Shown in pieces: positions 10,573-17,244 of a stretch of 17,244 bases of DNA; the first letter of the stretch is position 1, and each line of letters starts with the position of its first letter. The notes under the pieces were generated by a model. It saw only the letters and a program-made list of their open reading frames with translations. It had not been told where the DNA came from and did no database searches. Source of the stretch: DATILI01 sp035476635 (GTDB lineage: Bacteria; Pseudomonadota; Gammaproteobacteria; Burkholderiales; Burkholderiaceae_C); the NCBI GenBank assembly GCA_035476635.1, contig DATILI010000157.1, forward strand, positions 1-17,244, read 5' to 3'. The position numbers were made by a program, and so were the translations under genes.

Positions 10573-12144
10573 ATGACTTATTTGCTCGCCCTTGACCAGG
10601 GCACCTCCAGTTCCCGCAGCATCGTGTTCGACGACGGCGGCCACGTCGTCGCCCAGGCGCAACTGGAGTTGCCGCAAATCTATCCGCAGCCCGGCTGGGT
10701 CGAACACGATCCGAAGGAAATCTGGCGCACCCAGCTCGCCACGGCGCGCGCCGCGCTGGCCCAGGCCGGCATAGCGGCCAACGCAGTGCGCGCGGTGGGC
10801 ATCACCAATCAGCGCGAAACCACCGTGCTGTGGCACCGCAGCACCGGCGCGCCGATCCACCATGCCATCGTCTGGCAGGATCGCCGCGCCGAGCCGACCT
10901 GCGCCGAGCTTCGCGCCAAAGGCTTGGGGCCCTTGATCCAGGGCAAGACCGGCCTCCTGATCGACGCCTACTTCTCGGGCACCAAGCTCAAGTGGCTCTT
11001 GGACCACGTGCCCGGCGCGCGCGCGCAAGCCGAACGCGGCGAACTTGCTTTCGGCACGGTGGACAGCTGGCTGATGTGGCAGCTCACCAAGGGCGCCGTG
11101 CACGCCACCGACGTCAGCAATGCCTCGCGCACCATGCTGTTCAACGTGCACAGCAACCAGTGGGACGAAGAGTTGCTGGGCCTGCTGGACATCCCCGCGG
11201 CGCTGATGCCGAAGGTCTTGCCATCCAGCGCGCTCTACGGCGAAGTGGCCGCCGACCTGCTGGGCCACGCCATCCCGATCGGCGGCGTCGCCGGCGACCA
11301 GCAAAGCGCGCTGTTCGGCCAGGCCTGCTTCAAGGAAGGCATGGCCAAGAACACCTATGGCACCGGCTGCTTCATGCTGACGCACACCGGGCAAAAATTC
11401 CAGACCTCGCACAACGGCCTGCTCACCACCAGCGCCGCCCAACTTACCCCCACGCTTGCCGCTTCGGGTGCTGCGCTGCCCCCCGAGGGGGCCCTGTCCG
11501 GCTTGGGGCGGCCCGGCGCCGAACAGACCCAGCGCGAATATGCCATCGAAGGCAGTGTTTTCGTCGGCGGTGCCGTGGTGCAGTGGCTGCGCGACGGCCT
11601 GCATGCCATCCAGGCCAGCAGCGAGGTGCAGACCCTCGCGCAAAGCGTGCCCGATTCGGGCGGCGTGATGATGGTGCCGGCCTTCACCGGCCTGGGTGCG
11701 CCCTACTGGAAGCCCGAGGCGCGCGGCACCATCACCGGCCTCACGCGCGGCACCACGGTGGCCCACATCGCGCGCGCCGCGCTGGAAAGCATTGCCTACC
11801 AAAGCGCCGCCTTGCTGCAAGCCATGAGCCGCGATGCAGTGGCCGCTGGCGCCGCGCCGGTGAGCGAGCTGCGGGTGGACGGCGGCGCCTGCGTGAACGA
11901 CCTCTTGATGCAATTCCAGGCCGACCTGCTGGGCATTCCGGTGGTGCGCCCCGCCGTCATCGAGACCACCGCGCTGGGCGCCGCCTATCTGGCGGGCCTG
12001 GCCACCGGCGTCTACCGCAGCACGGCAGAGCTCTCCGATCTCTGGCGCGCCGAGCGGCGCTTCCTGCCCACGCTGGATGGCGCGCGCGCACAGGAGCTCA
12101 TGGCCCGTTGGGAGCATGCCGTGCGGCAGACTTCGCTGGCCTGA
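10573..12144 (+). CDS. glpK: Glycerol kinase with an in-frame insertion
   Basis: GlpK phosphorylates glycerol with ATP to sn-glycerol 3-phosphate in the cytoplasm, trapping glycerol brought in by GlpSTPQUV and feeding GlpD. FGGY-kinase features are present: the N-terminal phosphate loop LDQGTSSSR (7-15), NQRE (79-82), WQDRR (101-105), the first FGGY signature YFSGTKLKWLL (133-143), the catalytic Asp242 in GDQQ and YGTGCFM (262-268). At 523 aa it is about 25 longer than usual. The surplus lies between GLLTTSAAQ and EYAIEG, about residues 291-317, and is coded by a palindrome-bearing repeat (about 11443-11526). The frame is kept and all motifs are intact, so the enzyme may still work. It lies 78 bases after glpR; the ribosome site is weak. 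Confidence 0.95.
   Translation: MTYLLALDQGTSSSRSIVFDDGGHVVAQAQLELPQIYPQPGWVEHDPKEIWRTQLATARAALAQAGIAANAVRAVGITNQRETTVLWHRSTGAPIHHAIVWQDRRAEPTCAELRAKGLGPLIQGKTGLLIDAYFSGTKLKWLLDHVPGARAQAERGELAFGTVDSWLMWQLTKGAVHATDVSNASRTMLFNVHSNQWDEELLGLLDIPAALMPKVLPSSALYGEVAADLLGHAIPIGGVAGDQQSALFGQACFKEGMAKNTYGTGCFMLTHTGQKFQTSHNGLLTTSAAQLTPTLAASGAALPPEGALSGLGRPGAEQTQREYAIEGSVFVGGAVVQWLRDGLHAIQASSEVQTLAQSVPDSGGVMMVPAFTGLGAPYWKPEARGTITGLTRGTTVAHIARAALESIAYQSAALLQAMSRDAVAAGAAPVSELRVDGGACVNDLLMQFQADLLGIPVVRPAVIETTALGAAYLAGLATGVYRSTAELSDLWRAERRFLPTLDGARAQELMARWEHAVRQTSLA
11443..11526. repeat. Palindromic repeat element inserted in glpK
   Basis: This is extra DNA of about 78 bases relative to the family alignment, coding LTPTLAASGAALPPEGALSG and a few more residues. 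It carries a perfect hairpin GCCCCC-CGA-GGGGGC (11478-11492) followed by GCTTGGGGCGGCCCGGC (11501-11517). From memory, sequences of this look are common between genes in Comamonadaceae genomes. Its right end GGCGCCGAACAGA (11515-11527) recurs exactly at 12154-12166 after glpK. The borders are uncertain by a few bases. Confidence 0.6.
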
Positions 12145-12149
12145 TCTTC

Positions 12150-12173
12150 GTCGGGCGCCGAACAGAGCCCGAC
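12150..12173. other. Stem-loop after glpK (7-bp perfect stem)
   Basis: GTCGGGC (12150-12156) and GCCCGAC (12167-12173) form a perfect stem with a 10-base loop, starting 5 bases after the glpK stop. No T-run follows, so it is not a canonical terminator. The loop region includes the 13-mer GGCGCCGAACAGA shared with the repeat inside glpK, so this may be a second, partial copy of that repeat. Confidence 0.5.
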
Positions 12174-12190
12174 AGCGCCCTCAGGGGCGA

Positions 12191-12237
12191 CAATGTGCAG
12201 CTGCGGCAGGCCTTGCAGCTGGCCGCCTTGCACATTG
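12191..12237. other. Long stem-loop upstream of proC
   Basis: CAATGTGCA (12191-12199) pairs perfectly with TGCACATTG (12229-12237). An inner GCGGC (12203-12207) pairs with GCCGC (12222-12226). The structure ends 18 bases before the proC ATG and just before its ribosome site (GGAG at 12244-12247). It could end glpK transcription with help from Rho, or shape the proC leader. No known riboswitch was recognised. Confidence 0.5.
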
Positions 12238-12255
12238 AACCCCTGGAGTTTTCGC

Positions 12256-13113
12256 ATGAGCACACCCTCCGCAACCCCGCGTCCGAGCGCCTCCGAACAG
12301 CGCGACCAGATCGCCTTCATCGGCGGCGGCAACATGGCCAGTGCCATCATCGGCGGCCTGATCAAAGAAGGCATACCGGCCAGCCGGATCGAAGTGATCG
12401 AACCCTTTGCCGAAGCACGCGAGCGCCTGGACGTGCAATTCGGCATCGCCGCTGAAGCAGCGCCCGGACCGGTGCTGGAAGGCGCCGGCCTGGTGGTCTG
12501 GGCCGTCAAGCCGCAGACCTTCAAGGAAGCGGCCCTGCAGGCGCAGCCCTACACCCGGCACGCACTGCACCTGAGCGTGGCGGCCGGCATCCGCAGCGAC
12601 AGCATCGCGCAGTGGCTGGGCACCGACGCCGTGGTGCGCACCATGCCGAATACGCCGGCACTCGTGGGCAAGGGCATGGCCGCACTCTTTGCCCGCCCGG
12701 GCGTGAGCGCCGAAGGCCGCGAGCTCGTGGAAAGAGTCATCGCCACCACCGGCGAATACCTGTGGGTCGACCAGGAAGACCAGCTCGATGCCGTCACCGC
12801 GCTGTCCGGTTCCGGTCCGGCCTATGTTTTCTATTTTCTGGAGGCCATGACCGAGGCCGGCATCGCCATGGGCTTGTCGCGCGACCAGGCGCACCGCCTG
12901 GCCGTGGGCACCTTCGTCGGCGCCGCCGAACTGGCCCGCACTTCGACGGAGACACCCGAAGTGCTGCGCCAGCGCGTGACGTCCAAGGGCGGCACCACCT
13001 ACGCAGCCCTGACCTCGATGGAAAACGACGACGTCAAGACCTTGTTCATGCGCGCCCTGCACGCGGCGCGGCAGCGCGCGAGTGAACTAGGAAACGAATT
13101 CGGCGCCGGCTGA
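12256..13113 (+). CDS. proC: Pyrroline-5-carboxylate reductase
   Basis: ProC reduces 1-pyrroline-5-carboxylate to L-proline with NAD(P)H, the last step of proline synthesis, in the cytoplasm. I start it at the ATG at 12256, which has GGAG 8 bases upstream, giving 285 aa; the open frame continues upstream but through the stem-loop. The Rossmann nucleotide site is IAFIGGGNMASAIIGGLI (19-36). AVKPQ (83-87) and RTMPNTPA (128-135) are conserved. The family signature ALSGSGPAYVFYFLEAM covers about 182-198, and VTSKGGTT (241-248) is the substrate-end motif. The extra Ser/Pro-rich N-terminus (residues 2-15) is not part of the fold. It converges with ubiA, only 10 bases apart, with no clear terminator. 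Confidence 0.96.
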   Translation: MSTPSATPRPSASEQRDQIAFIGGGNMASAIIGGLIKEGIPASRIEVIEPFAEARERLDVQFGIAAEAAPGPVLEGAGLVVWAVKPQTFKEAALQAQPYTRHALHLSVAAGIRSDSIAQWLGTDAVVRTMPNTPALVGKGMAALFARPGVSAEGRELVERVIATTGEYLWVDQEDQLDAVTALSGSGPAYVFYFLEAMTEAGIAMGLSRDQAHRLAVGTFVGAAELARTSTETPEVLRQRVTSKGGTTYAALTSMENDDVKTLFMRALHAARQRASELGNEFGAG

Positions 13114-13123
13114 GGCGCAGGCG

Positions 13124-13999
13124 CTATTTGGGGGCGTAGCCCAGGGCAATGCCGGCGAACAGGGCAGCACCGAGCCAGTGGTTGATCCGGAATGCCTTGA
13201 AGCAGCCCTCGCGCGTGCGGCCGCGGATCAAGGTGTAGTGCCACGCGGCCTGCAAGCCGGCCGCCGCGATGCCCATAAAAAACGGCATGCCCAGCGCTTG
13301 GGGCCCGAGGGCAAGCGTCCAGACCGCCAGGTAGACCCCGTAGCAAAGCATGACCACCGGCACATCCCAACGCCCCAGCGTGATGGCCGAGGTCTTCATG
13401 CCGATCTTCAGATCGTCGTCGCGGTCGACCATGGCGTACTCGGTGTCGTAGGCCAGCACCCAGAACAGATTTCCGAGCAGCAACACCCAGGCCAGCGGCG
13501 GCACCGCGGACTGAACTGCCGCGAAAGCCATGGGAATGCCAAAGCTGAAGGCGACACCCAGCACCGCCTGCGGCATGGAAACCAGGCGCTTGGCATACGG
13601 ATAGGCCAGGGTCACGGCCAGTGCGGCAAAGGACCATGCAATCGTGGCGGCGTTGGTGGTGAGCACCAGTCCGAAGGCACACAGCGCCAACACCGCGCCC
13701 AAGGCCAAGGCCTCCCGCACCGAGACCGCGCCGCTCGTTACCGGCCGCTGCGCCGTGCGCTTGACATGCCGGTCAAAGTCGCGGTCGGCCACATCGTTGG
13801 CGCAGCAGCCGGCACTGCGCATCAGGATGGTTCCCAGGGTGAACACGAAAACCAGGTGCCAGCCTGGAAAGCCACCAGCAGCCACCCACAGTGCGCCCAA
13901 TGTCGGCCACAGCAGCAACAGCCAGCCGGCCGGCCGGTTCCAGCGGATCAAGTCAAGGTACAGCGCCAGCTTCGGGCGCGGATTCGCCGCCGCAGACAT
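13124..13999 (-). CDS. ubiA: 4-hydroxybenzoate polyprenyltransferase
   Basis: UbiA joins 4-hydroxybenzoate to a polyprenyl diphosphate, an early membrane step of ubiquinone synthesis. At 291 aa with about eight or nine membrane helices it has normal length. The two Asp-rich motifs that bind Mg and diphosphate are present: NDVADRDFD (68-76) and DTEYAMVDRDDD (184-195). RWNRPAGWLLLLWPTL (19-34) is the conserved first helix. I start it at the ATG at 13999, which shares one base with the stop of the peroxidase gene (TGATG), so translation is probably coupled. It is the last gene of the oxyR-peroxidase-ubiA run. The ubiquinone made serves, among others, GlpD. Confidence 0.95.
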   Translation of the reverse strand: MSAAANPRPKLALYLDLIRWNRPAGWLLLLWPTLGALWVAAGGFPGWHLVFVFTLGTILMRSAGCCANDVADRDFDRHVKRTAQRPVTSGAVSVREALALGAVLALCAFGLVLTTNAATIAWSFAALAVTLAYPYAKRLVSMPQAVLGVAFSFGIPMAFAAVQSAVPPLAWVLLLGNLFWVLAYDTEYAMVDRDDDLKIGMKTSAITLGRWDVPVVMLCYGVYLAVWTLALGPQALGMPFFMGIAAAGLQAAWHYTLIRGRTREGCFKAFRINHWLGAALFAGIALGYAPK

Positions 14000-14901
14000 C
14001 AAAGCCCCAGCAAGCGCAGGTCGAGCTTGCCGCCGCGCATGGGCGGACACCAGAAGTGGGCACCTGACACCGGCTTGGAGATGCGAAATATCGCGTCCAC
14101 AATGCCATCGTCCAGCCCGGCCATGCGCCGCATCTGCGCTTCGAACGCATCGAACGAGCAGCCGAAGGCGGCAAACATCAGGCCGGCCTTGTTGCCCATG
14201 GTCCAGGGCATGGAGCGGCGCAGCACAAAGGCTTCCGGGCTGAAGCTTTCCTGCGCCGTACGCTTGACGTGGGCGGTCTGCGGAGCATCGTCCAGTTCTT
14301 CGTTGTCGCTACGCCGCCGACCGATGGCGGCGTCTTGCTCCTCCAGGCGCATGGCCTCGAAGGCATCGAAGTCGTGAACCCACTGCTGCAGTGCGAGAAA
14401 GCTCGAACCATCCAGCCCCGCACCCTGGCCTTGCACGAGTGCCGCCTGTCCGGCGGCCTCGCCTTGCGGGTTCTCGGTGCCGTCTTCATAACCTGTCAGG
14501 TCACGGCCGTGGCCGCTCGGGCCCCTGCCGTAGCGAAACGCTTCGATCACGCGCTCCAGATGGAGGGCAGGCGCCAGGGCTTTCTCCAGCGCGCGCGTCT
14601 GGTGCACCAGGTCGCCGCGCTCCTCTCCCCGCAGCCAGCAGCACACCGCGGCGGGCGTGGCAGGCACCTCCACACCGGCACGCGCCAGGGCAGAAAACTC
14701 GCGCAGGCCCGGTATGGTCGCGCCCAACGCCACCGCAATGCCGGGGCCCAGCGCAGCCACCACGGCCTGGCCGTCTACCGCACCGGCAAGACGCGAAAGG
14801 CTTTCGCGCAGCGTCGATCGCGACGCCAGCGAAAAGAATGCATACCGCGCCACCGCGGGCACCGGCTGCAGGATGCCTGCCTGTACAAACTCCGTCGTCA
14901 C
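13999..14901 (-). CDS. Dyp-type haem peroxidase (YfeX-like)
   Basis: This is a haem peroxidase of the dye-decolorizing family that uses hydrogen peroxide to oxidise aromatic or porphyrin compounds. There is no signal peptide, so it should be cytoplasmic, like YfeX. I start it at the GTG at 14901 (MTTEFVQAGILQPVP), which has GGAG 9 bases upstream and gives 300 aa, the YfeX length; longer readings run into oxyR. The GxxDG motif is GYEDGTENP (137-145) with Asp140, the likely haem-ligand His is His211 in TAHVKRT and the distal Arg is about Arg228 in FVLRRSMPW. It starts 20 bases after the oxyR stop, so peroxide induction through OxyR is plausible but unproven. It overlaps ubiA by one base. Confidence 0.9.
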   Translation of the reverse strand: MTTEFVQAGILQPVPAVARYAFFSLASRSTLRESLSRLAGAVDGQAVVAALGPGIAVALGATIPGLREFSALARAGVEVPATPAAVCCWLRGEERGDLVHQTRALEKALAPALHLERVIEAFRYGRGPSGHGRDLTGYEDGTENPQGEAAGQAALVQGQGAGLDGSSFLALQQWVHDFDAFEAMRLEEQDAAIGRRRSDNEELDDAPQTAHVKRTAQESFSPEAFVLRRSMPWTMGNKAGLMFAAFGCSFDAFEAQMRRMAGLDDGIVDAIFRISKPVSGAHFWCPPMRGGKLDLRLLGL

Positions 14902-14921
14902 TTCAACGTTCTCCGGTTCCT

Positions 14922-15881
14922 TCAAGACAGCCGCTTCACGCCCGGCAACTCGCAGGCGTAGATGGCATTTCGCAGCGCGGCGATGGCTTCGTAGCGCGTG
15001 AAGCTGCGCCGCCATGCCAGCACCACACGCCGCGTCGGCGGATCGCCATCGAACGGCAGGTACTTCACATAGACCTCTTCATCGGCCTTGTGCTTGCGCA
15101 CCGGCTTGGGCGAGAGCGCCCCCTTGGGCACGCCCAGGCGCGGCACCAGGGTCACACCCATGCCGGCGGCCACCATGTACTTGATGGTCTCCAGCGACGA
15201 ACCCTCAAAGCTCTTGCGGATGCCCTCGGCGTCGCTGGAAAAGCGCGCGAATTCGGGGCAGACCTCCAGCACATGGTCGCGAAAACAATGGCCGTTGCCC
15301 AGCAGCAGCATGGTCTCGCTCTTGAGCGCCTCGGCCGTCACGGTGGCGTTGGCGGCCAGCGCGTGGTGGCTCGGCACCGCCGCCAGGAACGGCTCGTCGT
15401 ACAGCGGCGCGATGGCCAGGCCGGTATCGGGAAACGGCTCGGCCATGATGGCGCAATCGATCTCGCCGGTGCGCAGCATTTCCAGCAGCTTGACGGTGAA
15501 GTTCTCCTGCAACATCAGCGGCATCTGCGGCGTGCGCAGGATCGATTGGCGCACCAGGTCCGGCAGCAGATAGGGCGCGATGGTGTAGATCACGCCCAGG
15601 CGCAAGGCGCCGTCCAGCGGGTCCTTGCCGCGCTTGGCAATCACCTTGATGTTGGCCGCCTGTTCCAGCACGCTCTGCGCCTGGCGCACGATCTCTTCTC
15701 CCAGCGGCGTGACCGTGACCTCGTTGGCGCTGCGCTCGAACAAGCGCACCTCCAGCTCGTCTTCCAGCTTCTTGATCGCCACCGAGAGCGTGGGCTGCGA
15801 GACATAGCAGGCTTCGGCGGCTTTGCCGAAGTGCTTCTCTCTTGCAACAGCGACGATGTATTTAAGCTCAGTCAGGGTCAT
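14922..15881 (-). CDS. oxyR: Hydrogen peroxide-sensing LysR regulator OxyR
   Basis: OxyR senses hydrogen peroxide through a disulfide and controls catalase, alkyl hydroperoxide reductase and other defence genes. At 319 aa it has a LysR winged helix-turn-helix at residues 1-60 (FGKAAEACYVSQPTLSVAIK, 18-37) and a sensor domain from about 90. Cys199 and Cys208, in GHCFRDHVLEVC, fall at the exact E. coli redox cysteine numbers. I start it at the ATG at 15881 with AAGGG about 8 bases upstream; a TTG at 15899 is less likely. The 12 residues MTLTELKYIVAV occur again upstream at 16017-15982. It leads the oxyR-peroxidase-ubiA run. The transcription start and OxyR sites are not clear. Confidence 0.96.
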   Translation of the reverse strand: MTLTELKYIVAVAREKHFGKAAEACYVSQPTLSVAIKKLEDELEVRLFERSANEVTVTPLGEEIVRQAQSVLEQAANIKVIAKRGKDPLDGALRLGVIYTIAPYLLPDLVRQSILRTPQMPLMLQENFTVKLLEMLRTGEIDCAIMAEPFPDTGLAIAPLYDEPFLAAVPSHHALAANATVTAEALKSETMLLLGNGHCFRDHVLEVCPEFARFSSDAEGIRKSFEGSSLETIKYMVAAGMGVTLVPRLGVPKGALSPKPVRKHKADEEVYVKYLPFDGDPPTRRVVLAWRRSFTRYEAIAALRNAIYACELPGVKRLS

Positions 15882-16017
15882 GCGAGCGCCCTTGTGCAAA
15901 ACATCGCTGCGGGCGCTGTTGCCGATCCCGTACGCGAGTCGATCCCCGCAAGCGGGGCCCCTCGCCTTGCGCTTCCGGGATCACAGCAACGATGTATTTA
16001 AGCTCGGTCAACGTCAT
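15868..16017 (-). pseudogene. Remnant second oxyR start, now a 49-codon upstream ORF
   Basis: From the ATG at 16017 twelve codons (to 15982) spell MTLTELKYIVAV, the same as the oxyR N-terminus. The five base differences from the real copy are all synonymous. After codon 12 the similarity ends at a nested palindrome (15924-15982), and the frame runs on without likeness to OxyR, stopping with TGA at 15868-15870. It overlaps the oxyR ATG by 14 bases in another frame, so if translated it could affect oxyR translation. It is either the broken start of an older oxyR copy or a leader ORF; I favour the former. Confidence 0.65.
15924..15982. repeat. Nested palindromic element upstream of oxyR
   Basis: Three stems are nested in 59 bases: GATCCCG (15924-15930) with CGGGATC (15976-15982), GCGAG (15934-15938) with CTCGC (15961-15965), and CCCCGC (15944-15949) with GCGGGG (15952-15957) around an AA loop. 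It begins exactly where the remnant oxyR copy breaks off. It looks like a small mobile palindromic repeat (REP/MITE-like). No other full copy is present in the window. Confidence 0.6.
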
Positions 16018-16068
16018 GGCCGCCTATTGTCGCGCCTCCACCAGCGGTTGACTACAACGCGCCAGCAC

Positions 16069-17244
16069 TCATTTCCAGCCCGCATGCCACCGCTGGAACT
16101 CGCTGGGCCGCAGGCGATAGCGCGCTATGTTGCCCTCATGCAGGCTCATCAGTTGAGTCTCGGTCACTTCCACGAAACGGTTTCTGTCTGCCGCAGGCAC
16201 TTGCACTTCAGCTCGATGACGCACGAGCGCAATGGCTTGCGCCTTGTTCATTGCCCCAAGCACCACATCGACTACGGCTTCTGAGATGGCCGCTCTGTGT
16301 TGAATCCGAAATGGATCGGGCTCGCCCAAGGATTGGCGCACGGCGGAATACCGGGCGCATGAGCGCTTGTAGGCCCACACGAAGACTTCGCGCAATAGCT
16401 CGACCCGGTTAAGTTCGTAGACACCCAGCATGGCGCTGATATAGACCTGTTGGGGCACATCGACGAAAGACAGTGGACACAGGTTACGCTGGATAAGCGG
16501 GATGTTGGCCGCCAGGCGGGAGACGCGTTTGTTCACATCCTCGAAGGGCTGCAGGTAGGGCAGCTGGACCATCGCAAAAAAAGCTTGCTCCAACGGGTCG
16601 TTGATCGCGGCCGCCGTATCGAGCACCTGCTGAAAACATTCGTCTATGCGTTGCGGCCCTTCAAGCGGGAGAAACACCGCGTGACCAATACCGATGGCGA
16701 TCTTGCGCAGCCGGCCACTGGCGGTGGGGTCGTCGAGCAGGTTGTCCGACAGGAGGGCGTGCAGATTCAAGATCGTGTGACGGTTGAATCCGATGTCCTC
16801 GGCGGAAGCGATCAGGAATTCAATCGCCTCTTTATGGTTCAGGATCATCTGCGCTTCCAGTGCGTTCCTGCCTGCGGCCGCTTCACCTGCCGAGAGCAAT
16901 CGTTCTGTTTCCAGCAGCGAGTAGGTGTTGCCCTCCAGTCGGCTTGAGTTCCACGACAAGTCGATCAGCAACCGATGCGCGATCTGGCGGGCATAGGTGC
17001 CGGCAGGCTCCTTGACCTGAACAGCTTGACCGTGCGCCAACAATTCGCTCCGAACGGATTCGGACAGGTAATAACTGACGTTGGGCCGGTAGTTGTCAAG
17101 AAAGCCCCGGTTGTAGCCAACTGGCATGCGCTGCTGTACCGGCTGCCTGACGCGCGCTTCGATTTGCCGGGCTTCAGCGGACAAGAGGATGGAGACTTCA
17201 GCCGATTTCGAATCAGTCGCCGGGGCAGGCTCCCGCGCCGTGAG
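16069..17244 (-). CDS. Fic-fold protein with altered active site (5' end outside window)
   Basis: This is a Fic/DOC-family protein; active members transfer AMP or another nucleotide part to target proteins. Numbering from a TTG at 17184 (371 aa), an inhibitory-helix motif S(x)3EG is seen at 80-85 (SSRLEGNTYSLLET). The Fic core motif reads QPFEDVNKRVSR (212-223) where active enzymes have HPFxxGNGRxxR. The catalytic His is Gln212 (codon CAG at 16551-16549), one Gly is Val and the next is Lys. AMP transfer is therefore doubtful. The C-terminal 100 residues look helical, perhaps DNA- or partner-binding. The frame is open for 20 codons past the TTG to the window edge with no ATG or GTG, so the real start is probably beyond base 17244. 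Substrate and partner are unknown. Confidence 0.8.
   Translation of the reverse strand, partial: LTAREPAPATDSKSAEVSILLSAEARQIEARVRQPVQQRMPVGYNRGFLDNYRPNVSYYLSESVRSELLAHGQAVQVKEPAGTYARQIAHRLLIDLSWNSSRLEGNTYSLLETERLLSAGEAAAGRNALEAQMILNHKEAIEFLIASAEDIGFNRHTILNLHALLSDNLLDDPTASGRLRKIAIGIGHAVFLPLEGPQRIDECFQQVLDTAAAINDPLEQAFFAMVQLPYLQPFEDVNKRVSRLAANIPLIQRNLCPLSFVDVPQQVYISAMLGVYELNRVELLREVFVWAYKRSCARYSAVRQSLGEPDPFRIQHRAAISEAVVDVVLGAMNKAQAIALVRHRAEVQVPAADRNRFVEVTETQLMSLHEGNIARYRLRPSEFQRWHAGWK

Noticed and set aside
10555..12117. Minus-strand open frame of 520 codons opposite glpK
   Set aside because: It is the shadow of glpK; no domain, no ribosome site and typical low-information antisense composition.
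12193..12255. Longer proC start at 12193
   Set aside because: It translates the stem-loop into a Cys/Trp/Pro-rich stretch; the ATG at 12256 has a proper GGAG.
10830..12455. Plus-strand frame of 541 codons overlapping glpK and proC
   Set aside because: An Arg-rich out-of-frame shadow crossing two real genes and the intergenic stem-loops.
14391..16001. Plus-strand frame of 536 codons opposite the peroxidase and oxyR
   Set aside because: Antisense to two clear genes whose motifs are intact; no recognisable protein family.

Overview
The window looks like chromosomal DNA of a GC-rich betaproteobacterium. The protein sequences and gene content (an OxyR of the betaproteobacterial type, PEP-CTERM proteins, a GlpSTPQUV-type glycerol ABC transporter, DeoR-type GlpR) fit Burkholderiales, most likely Comamonadaceae. 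This placement is from recognition of families only; no search was run.

Layout. Positions 1-108 hold the start of rplN (ribosomal protein uL14, minus strand), driven by a near-consensus sigma70 promoter at 255-283. The spc ribosomal operon therefore starts here under its own promoter and is insulated by a terminator at 317-338. Positions 359-1730 carry two unrelated minus-strand secreted proteins that share only a PEP-CTERM sorting tail. Each is preceded by a sigma54-type -24/-12 promoter and by an identical 14-base upstream element at identical spacing. Positions 1760-9533 are one long minus-strand operon, glpS-glpT-glpP-glpQ-glpU-glpV-glpD (read from 9533 down). It encodes an ATP-driven glycerol importer and the FAD-linked glycerol-3-phosphate dehydrogenase. 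Diverging from it are glpR (repressor) and glpK (glycerol kinase) on the plus strand at 9730-12144. Together these genes import glycerol, phosphorylate it and oxidise it to dihydroxyacetone phosphate, with their own regulator in the middle. No GlpF facilitator is seen.

proC (12256-13113, plus) follows glpK after a stretch with two strong stem-loops. It converges on a minus-strand group oxyR - DyP peroxidase - ubiA (15881 down to 13124), which links peroxide sensing, a haem peroxidase and ubiquinone synthesis. The right end (16069-17244, minus) is a Fic-fold protein whose catalytic histidine is replaced by glutamine; its start probably lies outside the window.

The most unusual points are: (a) the twin sigma54 promoter architecture of the two PEP-CTERM genes; (b) complementary lesions in the two transporter ATPases that would leave one competent and one degenerate ATP site; (c) an in-frame, palindrome-bearing insertion of about 26 codons inside glpK; (d) a second copy of the first 12 codons of oxyR upstream of the real gene, differing only at synonymous positions and cut off by a nested palindrome; and (e) the His-to-Gln Fic protein. 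No tRNA, rRNA, CRISPR array, insertion sequence or phage gene was recognised.
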